Of a stretch of 64,000 bases of DNA, positions 8,644 to 17,111 are shown piece after piece (positions within the stretch are counted from its first letter, which is position 1; every line of letters starts with the position of its first letter). Source of the DNA: an uncultured bacterium (lineage in GTDB: Bacteria > Sysuimicrobiota > Sysuimicrobiia > Sysuimicrobiales > Sysuimicrobiaceae); NCBI GenBank assembly GCA_938028835.1, contig CALIMJ010000008.1, positions 124,001-188,000 on the forward strand, read 5' to 3'. The translations under genes and the position numbers were made by a program. Under the pieces are notes generated by a model. That model was not told the DNA's origin. It searched no databases and was given only the letters and a program-made list of their open reading frames with translations.

Positions 8644-9383
8644 TGTCCGTCGTCGAGCTCCGGGACGTCACCAAGGTCTACCGCCTGGGTTCGGTGGAGG
8701 TCCGAGCCCTGCGCGGAGTCCGGCTGCGAATCGAGCCGGGCGAGTTCGTGGCCATCATGGGGCCCTCGGGGTCCGGCAAGTCTACCCTGCTGAACATCGT
8801 GGGCTGCCTGGATCGCCCCACGGACGGCGCGTACCTGTTGGAGGGTCAGGACACCCGGTACCTCAGCGACGACGCCCTCAGCGAGGTGCGCAACCGGAAG
8901 GTGGGCTTCGTGTTCCAGACCTTCAACCTGCTGCCGCGGCTGACGGCCCTGCAGAACGTGGAGCTGCCCCTGCTGTACGCGGGCGTGCCCCGCGCGGCGC
9001 GCCGCCGCCGCGCCGCGGAGTTGCTGGCGCGGGTGGGGCTGGCAGACCGGCTGTCCCACCGCCCGCGGGAGTTGTCGGGCGGCCAGCAGCAGCGGGTGGC
9101 GGTGGCCCGGGCCCTGGCCAACAGCCCGACCATCGTCCTGGCGGACGAGCCCACCGGCAACCTGGACAGCCGGTCCGGGGAGGAAGTGCTGGCCTTGCTC
9201 CAGGAGCTGAACCAGGCAGGCGTCACCATCGCCCTGGTGACCCACGACCGGGAAGTGGCGGAACACGCGCGTCGCATCGTCACCCTGCGGGACGGCCGGG
9301 TGGTGCGGGACGAGCCCGTGGGGTCGCCCCGAGTGGCGCGTGAGGTCCTGCGCCAGATGCCCGAAGAACCGGAGGGGCCCTAG
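8640..9383 (+). CDS. MacB/LolD-type ABC transporter ATP-binding protein
   Basis: A 247-residue nucleotide-binding subunit: Walker [11 protein letters not shown]-loop [13 protein letters not shown], signature [15 protein letters not shown], Walker [14 protein letters not shown] and H-loop ALVTHD. The LDS after Walker B and the overall length are typical of the LolD/MacB clade. It starts at ATGATG overlapping the adaptor stop, and the permease follows after 2 nt. It powers conformational change in the neighbouring FtsX-fold permease rather than import. Confidence 0.93.
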   Translation: MMSVVELRDVTKVYRLGSVEVRALRGVRLRIEPGEFVAIMGPSGSGKSTLLNIVGCLDRPTDGAYLLEGQDTRYLSDDALSEVRNRKVGFVFQTFNLLPRLTALQNVELPLLYAGVPRAARRRRAAELLARVGLADRLSHRPRELSGGQQQRVAVARALANSPTIVLADEPTGNLDSRSGEEVLALLQELNQAGVTIALVTHDREVAEHARRIVTLRDGRVVRDEPVGSPRVAREVLRQMPEEPEGP

Positions 9384-9385
9384 CC

Positions 9386-10594
9386 GTGGGACTCCTGGAA
9401 GCGCTGCGGGTCGCGTTGGAGGCGCTGCGGGCTAACCCCCTGCGGTCGGTCCTGACAACCCTGGGCGTGGTGATCGGTGTGGCGGCGGTGATCACCCTGG
9501 TTTCCGTGGGGCAGGCGGCGCGCAGCCGGGTGGTGGGGGAGTTCGCCAGCCTGGGCCCGGACCTCCTGTGGGTGCTCCCGGGGAAAGCAAAGGAAGGCCA
9601 GCAGTTCGCCACCCAGGAGGGCCGGTTCACCCTGACGTTCTCGGACGCCCAGGCCATCCAGCGGGAGGCCCGGGCGGTGGCGGGAGTGGCGCCGTGGCTG
9701 CAGACCTCCATCGAGATGACGGGCGGTGGCCGGCGGGAGGTGACCACCGTGATCGGGACCACCCCCAGCTACCTCCAGGTACGGGCGCTGCGGCTGCAGC
9801 TGGGCCGGTTCCTCTCGGAGGCGGACGAGCAGCGGCGCAAGCGGGTGGTGGTCCTGGGTCCAGCCTTAGCCCGCCAGCTGTTCCGGTCCCCGGAGCTAGC
9901 CCTCGGGCGGCGCGTGGTGATCAACGGCCGCGCCTTCGAGGTGGTGGGCGTCGTGCACCCCCAGGGCCAGGTGCTGGGCGTGGATCTGGACGACCGCGCT
10001 TACATTCCCTTCAGCACCGCTCAGGTACTGTTCTCGGTGAACTACGCCTCCTTTCTGTTCGTGAAAGCGCAGGACACCGCTTCCGTCCTGCGGGCGCAGC
10101 GGGAGGTGGAGCGGGTGCTCCGCCGCGAGCACGGCGAGGAGGACTTCACGGTCCTCACCCAGAGTCAGTTCCTCGGTGCCCTGGACGCCATCCTACGGGT
10201 GCTCACGGTGGCGCTGTCCTCCATTGCCGCGGTCTCCCTGGTGGTCGGGGGCATCGGGATCATGAACATCATGCTCGTGTCCGTGACGGAACGGACCCGG
10301 GAGATCGGCATCCGCAAGGCCGTGGGGGCCAAGCGGTGGGACATCCTGGCGCAGTTCCTGGTGGAGGCTGTGGCCATCAGCCTGGTGGGCGGCGTGCTGG
10401 GCATGGGACTGGGACTGGTCGCCTCGTGGGCCATCGCCGCGCGGCTGCTGGACCAGCCGCCCACCGCCGCCGCGGCGGTGCCGGTGGTGGTGCTGGCCTT
10501 CAGTTTCTCCGTCCTCGTCGGAGTGGCCTTTGGCGTGTACCCCGCGTGGCGAGCCGCCCGCCTGGACCCCATCGAGGCCCTGCGGTACGAGTGA
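9386..10594 (+). CDS. MacB/FtsX-type ABC transporter permease
   Basis: A 402-residue permease with the MacB topology. One N-terminal membrane helix (SVLTTLGVVIGVAAVITLVSVG) is followed by a large extracytoplasmic domain from about residue 45 to 270. Three C-terminal helices form the FtsX domain: ALSSIAAVSLVVGGIGIMNIMLVSVTERTREIGIRKAVGA, VGGVLGMGLGLVASWAI and VVVLAFSFSVLVGVAFG. It lacks a fused ATPase, which is the separate gene upstream. The product probably exports a drug, peptide or lipid together with the HlyD-type adaptor. Confidence 0.92.
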   Translation: MGLLEALRVALEALRANPLRSVLTTLGVVIGVAAVITLVSVGQAARSRVVGEFASLGPDLLWVLPGKAKEGQQFATQEGRFTLTFSDAQAIQREARAVAGVAPWLQTSIEMTGGGRREVTTVIGTTPSYLQVRALRLQLGRFLSEADEQRRKRVVVLGPALARQLFRSPELALGRRVVINGRAFEVVGVVHPQGQVLGVDLDDRAYIPFSTAQVLFSVNYASFLFVKAQDTASVLRAQREVERVLRREHGEEDFTVLTQSQFLGALDAILRVLTVALSSIAAVSLVVGGIGIMNIMLVSVTERTREIGIRKAVGAKRWDILAQFLVEAVAISLVGGVLGMGLGLVASWAIAARLLDQPPTAAAAVPVVVLAFSFSVLVGVAFGVYPAWRAARLDPIEALRYE

Positions 10595-10600
10595 GCCGGT

Positions 10601-10628
10601 TTGACCGGAACGGGCCGCTGGCTATACT
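10601..10628 (+). promoter_or_regulatory. Promoter of the initiator tRNA gene
   Basis: TTGACC, 16 nt, TATACT, ending 12 nt before the tRNA. The same -35 and spacing occur at 24891, giving a consensus for strong promoters here. Confidence 0.8.
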
Positions 10629-10640
10629 AGATTATGGTGA

Positions 10641-10717
10641 CGCGGGGTGGAGCAGCCAGGTAGCTCGCCGGGCTCATAACCCGGAGGTCGCAGGTTCAAA
10701 TCCTGCCCCCGCTACCA
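10641..10717 (+). tRNA. Initiator tRNA-fMet (CAT)
   Basis: A 77-nt cloverleaf: acceptor CGCGGGG/CCCCGCT, D arm GAGC..GCTC, anticodon arm CCGGG-CTCATAA-CCCGG, T arm GCAGG-TTCAAAT-CCTGC, discriminator A and encoded CCA. The anticodon is CAT. The unpaired first acceptor position (C1 opposite T72) and three G:C pairs at the base of the anticodon stem are initiator hallmarks. The usual partner of C1 in initiators is A72; here it is U72. Confidence 0.95.
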
Positions 10718-10939
10718 TAATTTCCCCGCCGGAAGACCCCTTTTGGTTTGGACGGTGCCGGGTGGCACCCTTGTTGCTCCTACCGGAGGTGTATGCCGTA
10801 CCGCCGCCGCACTCCCTGGCCGGTAGGGGAGGCTGGCCGCACTGCGGCCGAAGGCCCCTTGCGCCGGCTCCTGCTAGCAGCCCCGTCGGATCCTCCGAAT
10901 CCGCGGCCCCAGCTCTGGCCTCAGCCGGAGGCCGGGGCC

Positions 10940-11326
10940 GTGGAAGAGCCACAGGGCCCCACCCTCCTGGTGGTGGACGACGAGGAGGCTTTGTGTCAGC
11001 TCATCCGGGACGCGCTGGCCCGGCGGGGCTACCGGGTGCTGGTGGCCACCAGCGGGGTGGAGGGCGTCCGCCTGTACCGGGAACATGCGGGGCACGTCCA
11101 GCTGGTCATCCTGGACATGGTGATGCCCGGGATGGACGGCCGGGCGGTGTTCGAGACCCTGCGGAGCATCGACCCGGACGTGCGGGTGCTGCTGAGCAGC
11201 GGGTACATGGACGAGGGAACCGCGGCCAACATCCTGCGGCGGGGGGTCGCGGGGTTTCTGCGCAAGCCGTACACGCTCCGGGAACTGGTGGAAGCGGTCC
11301 AGGCGGCCCTCGGCAAGACGCCCTAG
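10940..11326 (+). CDS. Single-domain response regulator (CheY-like receiver)
   Basis: A 128-residue receiver domain: acidic pocket VVDDEE, phospho-acceptor aspartate in ILDMVMP, switch serine LLSSGY and lysine in LRKPY. The pattern resembles receivers attached to hybrid kinases. There is no output domain. GTG 10940 is chosen because GGAGG lies 8 nt upstream and the conserved domain starts soon after; ATG 10793 would add about 49 Arg/Pro-rich residues. The cognate kinase is not adjacent. Confidence 0.85.
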   Translation: MEEPQGPTLLVVDDEEALCQLIRDALARRGYRVLVATSGVEGVRLYREHAGHVQLVILDMVMPGMDGRAVFETLRSIDPDVRVLLSSGYMDEGTAANILRRGVAGFLRKPYTLRELVEAVQAALGKTP

Positions 11327-11375
11327 CCGCCCCGCCCGTCCTGTATGATAGGGCTGGCCAGCTTGGGAGCGTGCG

Positions 11376-12035
11376 GTGCCGCGCCGAGATAGCCTAACGA
11401 TCGATCGGTCGACTCAACCCCGGAGCCGCGGGGGGGCCAACCGGGACCGCCTCCTGGAGGTGGCGGCGCGGTTGTTCCACGCCAAGGGGTACTCCGCCAC
11501 CAGCATCCGCGACCTGGCACGGGCCCTGGGCCTGGAGACCGCCTCCCTGTACCACTACATGGACAGCAAGGAGTCCCTGCTGTACGAGATCGCCCGCCGC
11601 TGCCAGGAGCGCATGCTGGAGGCGGTGGAGGCGGTGGTCCGGTCGCCCCGGCCCGCCCTGGACAAGCTGCGGGATTTCGTGAGGGTGCACGTGACGTGGA
11701 TGATCCAGGACCGGGACGCGTACGCGGTGTTGCTGTCGGAGATGAAGGCGCTGTCCGGCCGCCGCCGGCAGGCGCTGGTGCGGCTGCGGGACACCTACGA
11801 GGAGCGCCTGATGCGGATCCTGGAGGAGGGCCAGCAGCAGGGGGTGGTGAGGACGGACGTGCCGGTGCGCTACCTCCGCCTGGCCCTGCTGAACCTGCTC
11901 AACTGGACCCTGTACTGGTACCGGCCGGACGGCCCCCTGGGGCCTGAGGAGCTGGCGGAGCTGCTGACCTCCGTGTTCCTGGACGGGGTCCGCCCCAGGG
12001 AGGGGTCTAGCCATCCCACGGCGCAGAGGGGGTGA
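11376..12035 (+). CDS. TetR-family transcriptional regulator
   Basis: A 219-residue TetR repressor. The HTH reads LLEVAARLFHAKGYSATSIRDLARALGLETASLYHYMDSKESLL, and the C-terminal ligand domain resembles the TetR_C_33/KstR2 type found beside acyl-CoA or aromatic degradation genes. A -10-like TATGAT lies at 11344. The hydroxylase gene starts 3 nt after its stop, so it heads and probably controls the catabolic operon to 18149. The effector is unknown, perhaps a CoA thioester of the pathway. Confidence 0.88.
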   Translation: MPRRDSLTIDRSTQPRSRGGANRDRLLEVAARLFHAKGYSATSIRDLARALGLETASLYHYMDSKESLLYEIARRCQERMLEAVEAVVRSPRPALDKLRDFVRVHVTWMIQDRDAYAVLLSEMKALSGRRRQALVRLRDTYEERLMRILEEGQQQGVVRTDVPVRYLRLALLNLLNWTLYWYRPDGPLGPEELAELLTSVFLDGVRPREGSSHPTAQRG

Positions 12036-12038
12036 CGG

Positions 12039-13475
12039 ATGCGTAGCTCGGAGGAGTACCTGGCGAGCCTGCGGGACGGCCGGCGGGTGTACTACCGGGG
12101 TCGTCGGGTGGAGGACGTCACCACCCACCCGCACCTGAGGAAAGGCGCGGGCGTGTGCGCCCTGGACTTCCAGCTGGCGCACGAGCGGGCCGACGACCCC
12201 ACCTTCGTCGTGCAGGACCCGCAGACGGGGCGGCGGTACAGCCGGTACTTCCACGTGCCGCGGGGACCCGACGACCTGCTGCGGCGGCGCGATCTCATCG
12301 AGACGGTGACGCGGGAGGCCCGGTCCTTCGTGCCCCTCATCAAGGAGATCGGGACCGACGCCCTGTTCGCCCTCCAGATCGTGTGCGCGCGGATGGACCG
12401 GGAGTTGGGGACTTCCTTCCTGCCCCGGGTCCGGGCGTTCTACGAGCGGTGCCGGGACGGAGACCTGGCCATGGCGGTGGCCCAGACAGACGTGAAGGGG
12501 GACCGGGGCAGACGGCCTTCGGAACAGCCCCACCCGGACCTGTACGTGCGCTGCGTCCGCGAGACCTCCGACGGGATCGTGGTGCGGGGGGCGAAGGCCC
12601 ACACCACCAACGCCGTGTACAGCAACGAGATCCTGGTGCTGCCCACCCGGGCGATGACGGAGCGGGACGCCGCCTACGCGGTGGCGTTCGCGGTCCCGGC
12701 GGATACGCCGGGCCTGAGCTTCGTGGCCAGCCCCCGGGGCTTCGGCGCCACCAGTCCCTTCGACAACCCCCTGAGCAGCCGGTACGGGATCACGGAGTCG
12801 CTCACGGTGTTCGACGACGTCTTCGTGCCGTGGGAGCGGGTGTTCCTGTGCGGACAGTGGGCCTACGCGGGGCCTCTGGCGAAGACCTTCGTGGAGTTCC
12901 ACCGGTTTACCGCCATCTCGTACAAGACCCCCCTGCTGGAGCTCCTCGTGGGTTCCGCCGCCTGGATGGCGGAGGCGCAGGGGATCGCCGCGGCGGGACA
13001 CGTGCGGGACAAGCTGGCGCGGCTTGTGATGTACGCCGAGACGGTCCGGGGGCTCACCACGGCCGCGGCGGTGGAGGGTAGGACGGTGGAGGGGATCTTC
13101 GTCCCCCACGTCGTCCTCACCAATGCGGCCAAGTACTACTTCGCCCGGGGCTACCACGACGCGGTCCGGGACGTGCAGGACATCGCGGGCGGCCTGGTGG
13201 TGACGGGGCCCGCGGAGGAGGACCGGAACAACCCGGAGGTGTGGGGACTCATCGAGCCGTACCTACAGGGCCGCGCGGGGACATCGGGGGAGGCGCGGCT
13301 GCGGATGATGAACCTGATCCGCGACCTGGCGGCTTCGGACCTGGGCGGGTACCTGGAAGTGCTGGCCATCCACGCGGAGGGGTCCCTGGAAGCGCAGAAG
13401 CTCACGGTCCTCATGGACTACGACCTGGAGCGCGTCCAGCGGCTGGCCGCTCGGGCGGGCGGGCTGGAGGCGTGA
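12039..13475 (+). CDS. HpaB-like FADH2-dependent hydroxylase (4-hydroxyphenylacetate 3-monooxygenase family)
   Basis: A 478-residue member of the HpaB / 4-hydroxybutyryl-CoA dehydratase family. VAQTDVKGDR is the family flavin motif, followed by the HTTNAVYSNE and FDDVFVPWERVF core. The cysteines that bind the dehydratase 4Fe-4S cluster are missing: the helix reads HRFTAISYK with Tyr where the cluster cysteine should be, and only one Cys occurs in IVCARMDR. Oxygenation rather than radical dehydration is therefore favoured. No HpaC-type flavin reductase is in the operon. The natural substrate is unknown. Confidence 0.8.
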   Translation: MRSSEEYLASLRDGRRVYYRGRRVEDVTTHPHLRKGAGVCALDFQLAHERADDPTFVVQDPQTGRRYSRYFHVPRGPDDLLRRRDLIETVTREARSFVPLIKEIGTDALFALQIVCARMDRELGTSFLPRVRAFYERCRDGDLAMAVAQTDVKGDRGRRPSEQPHPDLYVRCVRETSDGIVVRGAKAHTTNAVYSNEILVLPTRAMTERDAAYAVAFAVPADTPGLSFVASPRGFGATSPFDNPLSSRYGITESLTVFDDVFVPWERVFLCGQWAYAGPLAKTFVEFHRFTAISYKTPLLELLVGSAAWMAEAQGIAAAGHVRDKLARLVMYAETVRGLTTAAAVEGRTVEGIFVPHVVLTNAAKYYFARGYHDAVRDVQDIAGGLVVTGPAEEDRNNPEVWGLIEPYLQGRAGTSGEARLRMMNLIRDLAASDLGGYLEVLAIHAEGSLEAQKLTVLMDYDLERVQRLAARAGGLEA

Positions 13476-13478
13476 GCC

Positions 13479-14255
13479 GTGCCGCACGTGCGGGAGCTGT
13501 TTGACCTCTCCGGACGCGTGGCGGTGGTGACGGGAGGTTCTCGGGGCCTCGGCCTGGAGATCGCAGAAGGGCTCGGGGAGGCAGGGGCGCGGGTGGTGGT
13601 GGCCGCCCGCAGGGCGCAGTGGCTGGCTCCCGCCGAAGAGCACCTGCGCGCCCGCGGGATCGAGGTGGCCGCGGTAGCCTGCGACGTGGCAGACCCGGAG
13701 CAGGCGCGCCGGCTGGTCCAGGTGGCGGTGGACCGCTTCGGCCGCCTGGACGTGTTGGTGAACAACGCCGGCGTGAGCTGGGGCGCGCCGCTGGAGGAGA
13801 TGCCCGTGGAGCGGTGGCGGCAGGTGCTGGACGTGAACCTCACAGGCACCTTCCTGGTCACCCAGGCGGCGGTCCCCGTGATGAAGGCTGCTGGCTGGGG
13901 ACGGATCGTGAACGTAGCCTCGGTGGCCGGACTGGTGGGTTCGCCCGCGGAGATCCTGGACGCGGTGGGCTACGCGGCCAGCAAGGGGGGCGTGATCGCC
14001 CTCACCCGGGATCTCGCGGTGAAGCTGGCGCCCTTCGGCATCACGGTGAACGCCGTGGCGCCGGGCTTCTTCCCCACCCGCATGAGCGAGAAGCTGCTGG
14101 AGCGGGTGGGGGACCAGGTGGTGTCGCGGGTGCCCATGCGCCGGCTGGGACGCGAGGGCGACCTGAAGGGCGTGGTGCTGTTCCTGGCGTCCGAGGCGGC
14201 CCGGTACGTCACCGGACAGGTGCTGGCGGTGGACGGAGGTTCCACCGCTGTGTAG
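13479..14255 (+). CDS. SDR-family oxidoreductase
   Basis: A 258-residue classical short-chain dehydrogenase: cofactor motif TGGSRGLGLEIA, NNAG, catalytic Ser in VNVASVAGL, and Tyr-x3-Lys in YAASKGG, with the PGF segment after it. ARR after beta2 suggests NADP(H) preference. GTG start with GGAGG upstream, 3 nt after the hydroxylase stop. It probably oxidises or reduces a hydroxyl/keto intermediate of the pathway; FabG-like activity cannot be excluded by sequence alone. Confidence 0.9.
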   Translation: MPHVRELFDLSGRVAVVTGGSRGLGLEIAEGLGEAGARVVVAARRAQWLAPAEEHLRARGIEVAAVACDVADPEQARRLVQVAVDRFGRLDVLVNNAGVSWGAPLEEMPVERWRQVLDVNLTGTFLVTQAAVPVMKAAGWGRIVNVASVAGLVGSPAEILDAVGYAASKGGVIALTRDLAVKLAPFGITVNAVAPGFFPTRMSEKLLERVGDQVVSRVPMRRLGREGDLKGVVLFLASEAARYVTGQVLAVDGGSTAV

Positions 14256-14307
14256 CCCCCTGAAGGATCCCGACCGGCTCCTGCGAATCCATCCCACGAA
14301 CGCGACG

Positions 14308-15510
14308 ATGCGATCCCGTGCGCCCCTGGTTGGAATCCGGGTCCTGGAGCTGGGTAGCTTCATCGCAGGGCCCTACTGCGGTCAGCTGCTGGCGGACTAC
14401 GGCGCGGAGGTCATCAAGGTGGAACCCCCTCGGGAGGGGGACGCCATGCGGCGCTGGGGGGTGGCGCTGTACCAAGGCCGGTCGCTGTGGTGGCCGGTGA
14501 TCGCGCGGGGGAAGAAGAGCGTGACGGTGGACCTGCGGCGCCCGGAGGGGCAGGAGCTGGTCCGGCAGCTGGCGGACCGGTGCGACGTCCTGGTGGAGAA
14601 CTTCCGGCCCGGGACCCTGGAGGCGTGGGGCCTAGGCCCTGACGTGCTGCTGGAACGTAACCCGGCACTGGTGTACGTGCGGATCTCCGCCTTCGGGCAA
14701 ACCGGCCTGTACCGGGACCGCCCGGGGTTCGGTGCGGTAGCGGAGGCCATGGGCGGGCTGCGCTACCTGGTGGGCTACCCGGACCGGCCGCCCCCGCGCT
14801 TCGGGGTCAGCATCGGCGACACCCTGGCGGGCATGTTCGGGGCGCTGGGCGCGCTGCTGGCCCTGCGGGAGCGCGAGGTGCGGGGCGGGCGGGGCCAGGT
14901 GGTGGACGTGGCCATCACCGACGCGGTGCTGGCGGTGCTGGAGAGCGTGATCGCGGAGTGCAGCGTGACCGGGGCGGTGCGGGAGCGCAGCGGGTCGGTG
15001 CTCCCCGGCGTGGCGCCCAGCAACCTGTACGAGACCGCGGACGGGCGGTGGGTGGTGGTGGCGGCCAACGCGGACGGCGTGTTCCGGAGGCTGTGCGACG
15101 CCATGGGGCGGCCGGAGTGGAAATCCGACCCGCGCTACGCCACCCACGAGGCGCGGGGCGCCCACCAGGTGGAGCTGGACGAGGCGATCGCCCAGTGGGT
15201 GGGGTCGCTGCCCGCAGAGGAGGTGCTGCGCGTCCTGGACCGCCACGGAGTTCCCTGCGGCCCGGTCTACAACGCCGCCGAAGTCCTGGCGGATCCCCAC
15301 TACCGCGCGCGGGGATCCCTGGTGGAGGTGGACAACCCCGGAGTGGGCCGTGTCACCATGCAGGCGCCGGTGCCCCGCCTTGGGGAGACCCCGCTGCCGG
15401 TCCCGGGTCCCGCGCCCGAGCTGGGGGAGCACACCGACCGGGTCCTTCAGGACCTCCTCGGCCTCTCCGCGGAAGACGTGGCGCGGCTGCGGGAGGCAGG
15501 TGTGGTGTGA
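14308..15510 (+). CDS. CaiB/BaiF family III CoA transferase
   Basis: A 400-residue family III CoA transferase, which swaps CoA between an acyl-CoA and a free acid through an aspartyl-CoA intermediate. PLVGIRVLELGSFIAGPYCGQLLADYGAEVIKVEPP is the N-terminal signature, and the catalytic aspartate is expected in ISIGDTLAG (here VSIGDTLAG). VENFRPG and GQVVDVAITDAV are also typical. It lies in the operon between the SDR and the importer, so it probably activates the imported acid. The stop overlaps the ATPase start (GTGA). Confidence 0.92.
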   Translation: MRSRAPLVGIRVLELGSFIAGPYCGQLLADYGAEVIKVEPPREGDAMRRWGVALYQGRSLWWPVIARGKKSVTVDLRRPEGQELVRQLADRCDVLVENFRPGTLEAWGLGPDVLLERNPALVYVRISAFGQTGLYRDRPGFGAVAEAMGGLRYLVGYPDRPPPRFGVSIGDTLAGMFGALGALLALREREVRGGRGQVVDVAITDAVLAVLESVIAECSVTGAVRERSGSVLPGVAPSNLYETADGRWVVVAANADGVFRRLCDAMGRPEWKSDPRYATHEARGAHQVELDEAIAQWVGSLPAEEVLRVLDRHGVPCGPVYNAAEVLADPHYRARGSLVEVDNPGVGRVTMQAPVPRLGETPLPVPGPAPELGEHTDRVLQDLLGLSAEDVARLREAGVV

Positions 15511-16322
15511 GGCTGGCCTCGCCCCCCGGGACCTGCGCGGTGCGCCTGCAGGGGTGCCGGCGGTCCTTCCGTACCCCCGACGGCGGGGTGTACGTGGCGC
15601 TGGATCGCGTGGACCTGGAGGTGCGGGCGGGCGAGTTCGTGGCGTTGGTAGGCCCCACGGGGTGTGGGAAGTCCACGCTGCTGAACTTAGTGGCGGGACT
15701 GCTGCAGCCCGACGCGGGGCGGGTGGAGGTGTTCGGCGCGCCCCTGGAGGGGATCAACCGGCGCGCCAGCTACCTGTTCCAGCAGGATGTCCTGTTGCCG
15801 TGGAAGACCGCGGAGGAGAACGTCATGCTGGGCCTGGTGTTCCGCCGGGTGAGGCGGGAGGAGGCGAGGCGGCAGGCGCGGGCCTGGCTGGAGCGGGTGG
15901 GCCTGCGGGGGTTCGAGAACCGCTACCCGCACCAGCTGTCCGGGGGCATGCGCAAACGGGTGGCCTTAGCCCAGAACCTCATCGTGAACCCCGAGATCCT
16001 CCTCATGGACGAGCCCTTCGCGGCCCTGGACGTGCAGACCCGGCAGCTGATGGAGAACGACCTGTTACGGATCTGGCAGGAGGAGCGGAAGACGGTCCTG
16101 TTCGTGACCCACGACCTGGAAGAGGCCATCGCCCTGAGCGACCGGGTGGTGGTGCTGTCCGCGGGGCCGGCGGCGCGTCCGGTGGGCGAGTTCCCGGTGG
16201 AGCTCCCGCGGCCGCGGGACGTCACGGAGGTCCGGCTGGACCCCGCTTTCGGGGAGCTGTTCCGCCGGATCTGGGAGCTGCTGCGGGGGGAGGTGCTGCG
16301 TGCGTTCCGGCTCGCTCCCTGA
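15507..16322 (+). CDS. ABC importer ATP-binding protein (SsuB/TauB type)
   Basis: A 271-residue ATPase of the nitrate/sulfonate/taurine class. Walker A GPTGCGKST, Q-loop LFQQDVLLPWKTAEEN (the LPW is typical of this class), signature LSGGMRKRVALAQ, Walker B ILLMDEPFAALD and H-loop FVTHD. The start is GTG 15507, coupled to the CoA transferase stop. The longer ORF upstream is a shadow of that gene. It works with the permease and periplasmic binding protein that follow. Confidence 0.92.
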   Translation: MRLASPPGTCAVRLQGCRRSFRTPDGGVYVALDRVDLEVRAGEFVALVGPTGCGKSTLLNLVAGLLQPDAGRVEVFGAPLEGINRRASYLFQQDVLLPWKTAEENVMLGLVFRRVRREEARRQARAWLERVGLRGFENRYPHQLSGGMRKRVALAQNLIVNPEILLMDEPFAALDVQTRQLMENDLLRIWQEERKTVLFVTHDLEEAIALSDRVVVLSAGPAARPVGEFPVELPRPRDVTEVRLDPAFGELFRRIWELLRGEVLRAFRLAP

Positions 16323-17097
16323 CGCACGCTGGGGTCTGCGGGCGACCCAGGCGGCGGTGTTCGTCTTGCTGGTCGGCGCCTGGGAGGTGGCCAGCCGGCT
16401 GCGGTGGCTGGACCCTTTCTTCTTCAGCCGGCCGTCCAGCGTGGCGGAGCGGGTGGCCCGCTGGTTCGCCTCCGGCGAGGTGTACGGGCACATCTACGTG
16501 ACCTCCCTGGAAACCCTGCTGGCGTTCCTGGTGGGGTCGCTTCTGGGGGTGGTGGTGGGGTTCGCCTTCGCCCTCTCTCCGGCCCTCTCACGGGTGTTCG
16601 ACCCGTACGTGAAGGTAGCCAACGCCATGCCGCGCATCGTCCTGGCCCCCATCTTCACCCTTTGGTTCGGGCTGGGGATCCTGTCCAAGGTGGCCTTCGG
16701 AGTTACCCTGGTATTCTTCGTGGTGTTCTTCAACACCTACCAGGGGGTGCGGGAGGTGGACCGCAATGTGCTCAACAACGCCCGGATGTTGGGCGCTACG
16801 GACCGGGACCTGCTGCGCCACGTGCTGCTCCCCTCCGCCCTGGTGTGGATCCTGAGCAGCCTGCACACCAGCGTGGGGCTGGCCCTGGTGGGTGCCGTGG
16901 TGGGCGAGTATCTGGGGTCCGCGCGGGGACTGGGATACCTGATCCACCAGGCGGAGGCGCTGTTCGACACTACGGGGGTGTTCGCCGGGCTGGTGGTCCT
17001 GGCGGGGTTCGTCCTGGTCGTGGACCTGCTGGTGACCTCTGTGGAGCGTCAGCTGCTGAGATGGAAACCACCTTCCCACGTCGAAGAAGCCCTGTGA
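16300..17097 (+). CDS. ABC importer permease (SsuC/TauC type)
   Basis: A 265-residue BPD-type permease with about six membrane helices: an initial AAVFVLLVGAWEVASRL, the domain opening at SLETLLAFLVGSLLGVVVGFAFAL, and the EAA-like loop EVDRNVLNNARMLGATDRDLLRHVLLPSAL that contacts the ATPase. LVGAVVGEYLGSARGLGYLI is the usual closing motif of the SsuC group. It overlaps the ATPase gene by 23 nt and is coupled to the binding-protein gene. Confidence 0.92.
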   Translation: MRSGSLPDARWGLRATQAAVFVLLVGAWEVASRLRWLDPFFFSRPSSVAERVARWFASGEVYGHIYVTSLETLLAFLVGSLLGVVVGFAFALSPALSRVFDPYVKVANAMPRIVLAPIFTLWFGLGILSKVAFGVTLVFFVVFFNTYQGVREVDRNVLNNARMLGATDRDLLRHVLLPSALVWILSSLHTSVGLALVGAVVGEYLGSARGLGYLIHQAEALFDTTGVFAGLVVLAGFVLVVDLLVTSVERQLLRWKPPSHVEEAL

Positions 17098-17111
17098 AGG
17101 GGGTGATCGAA

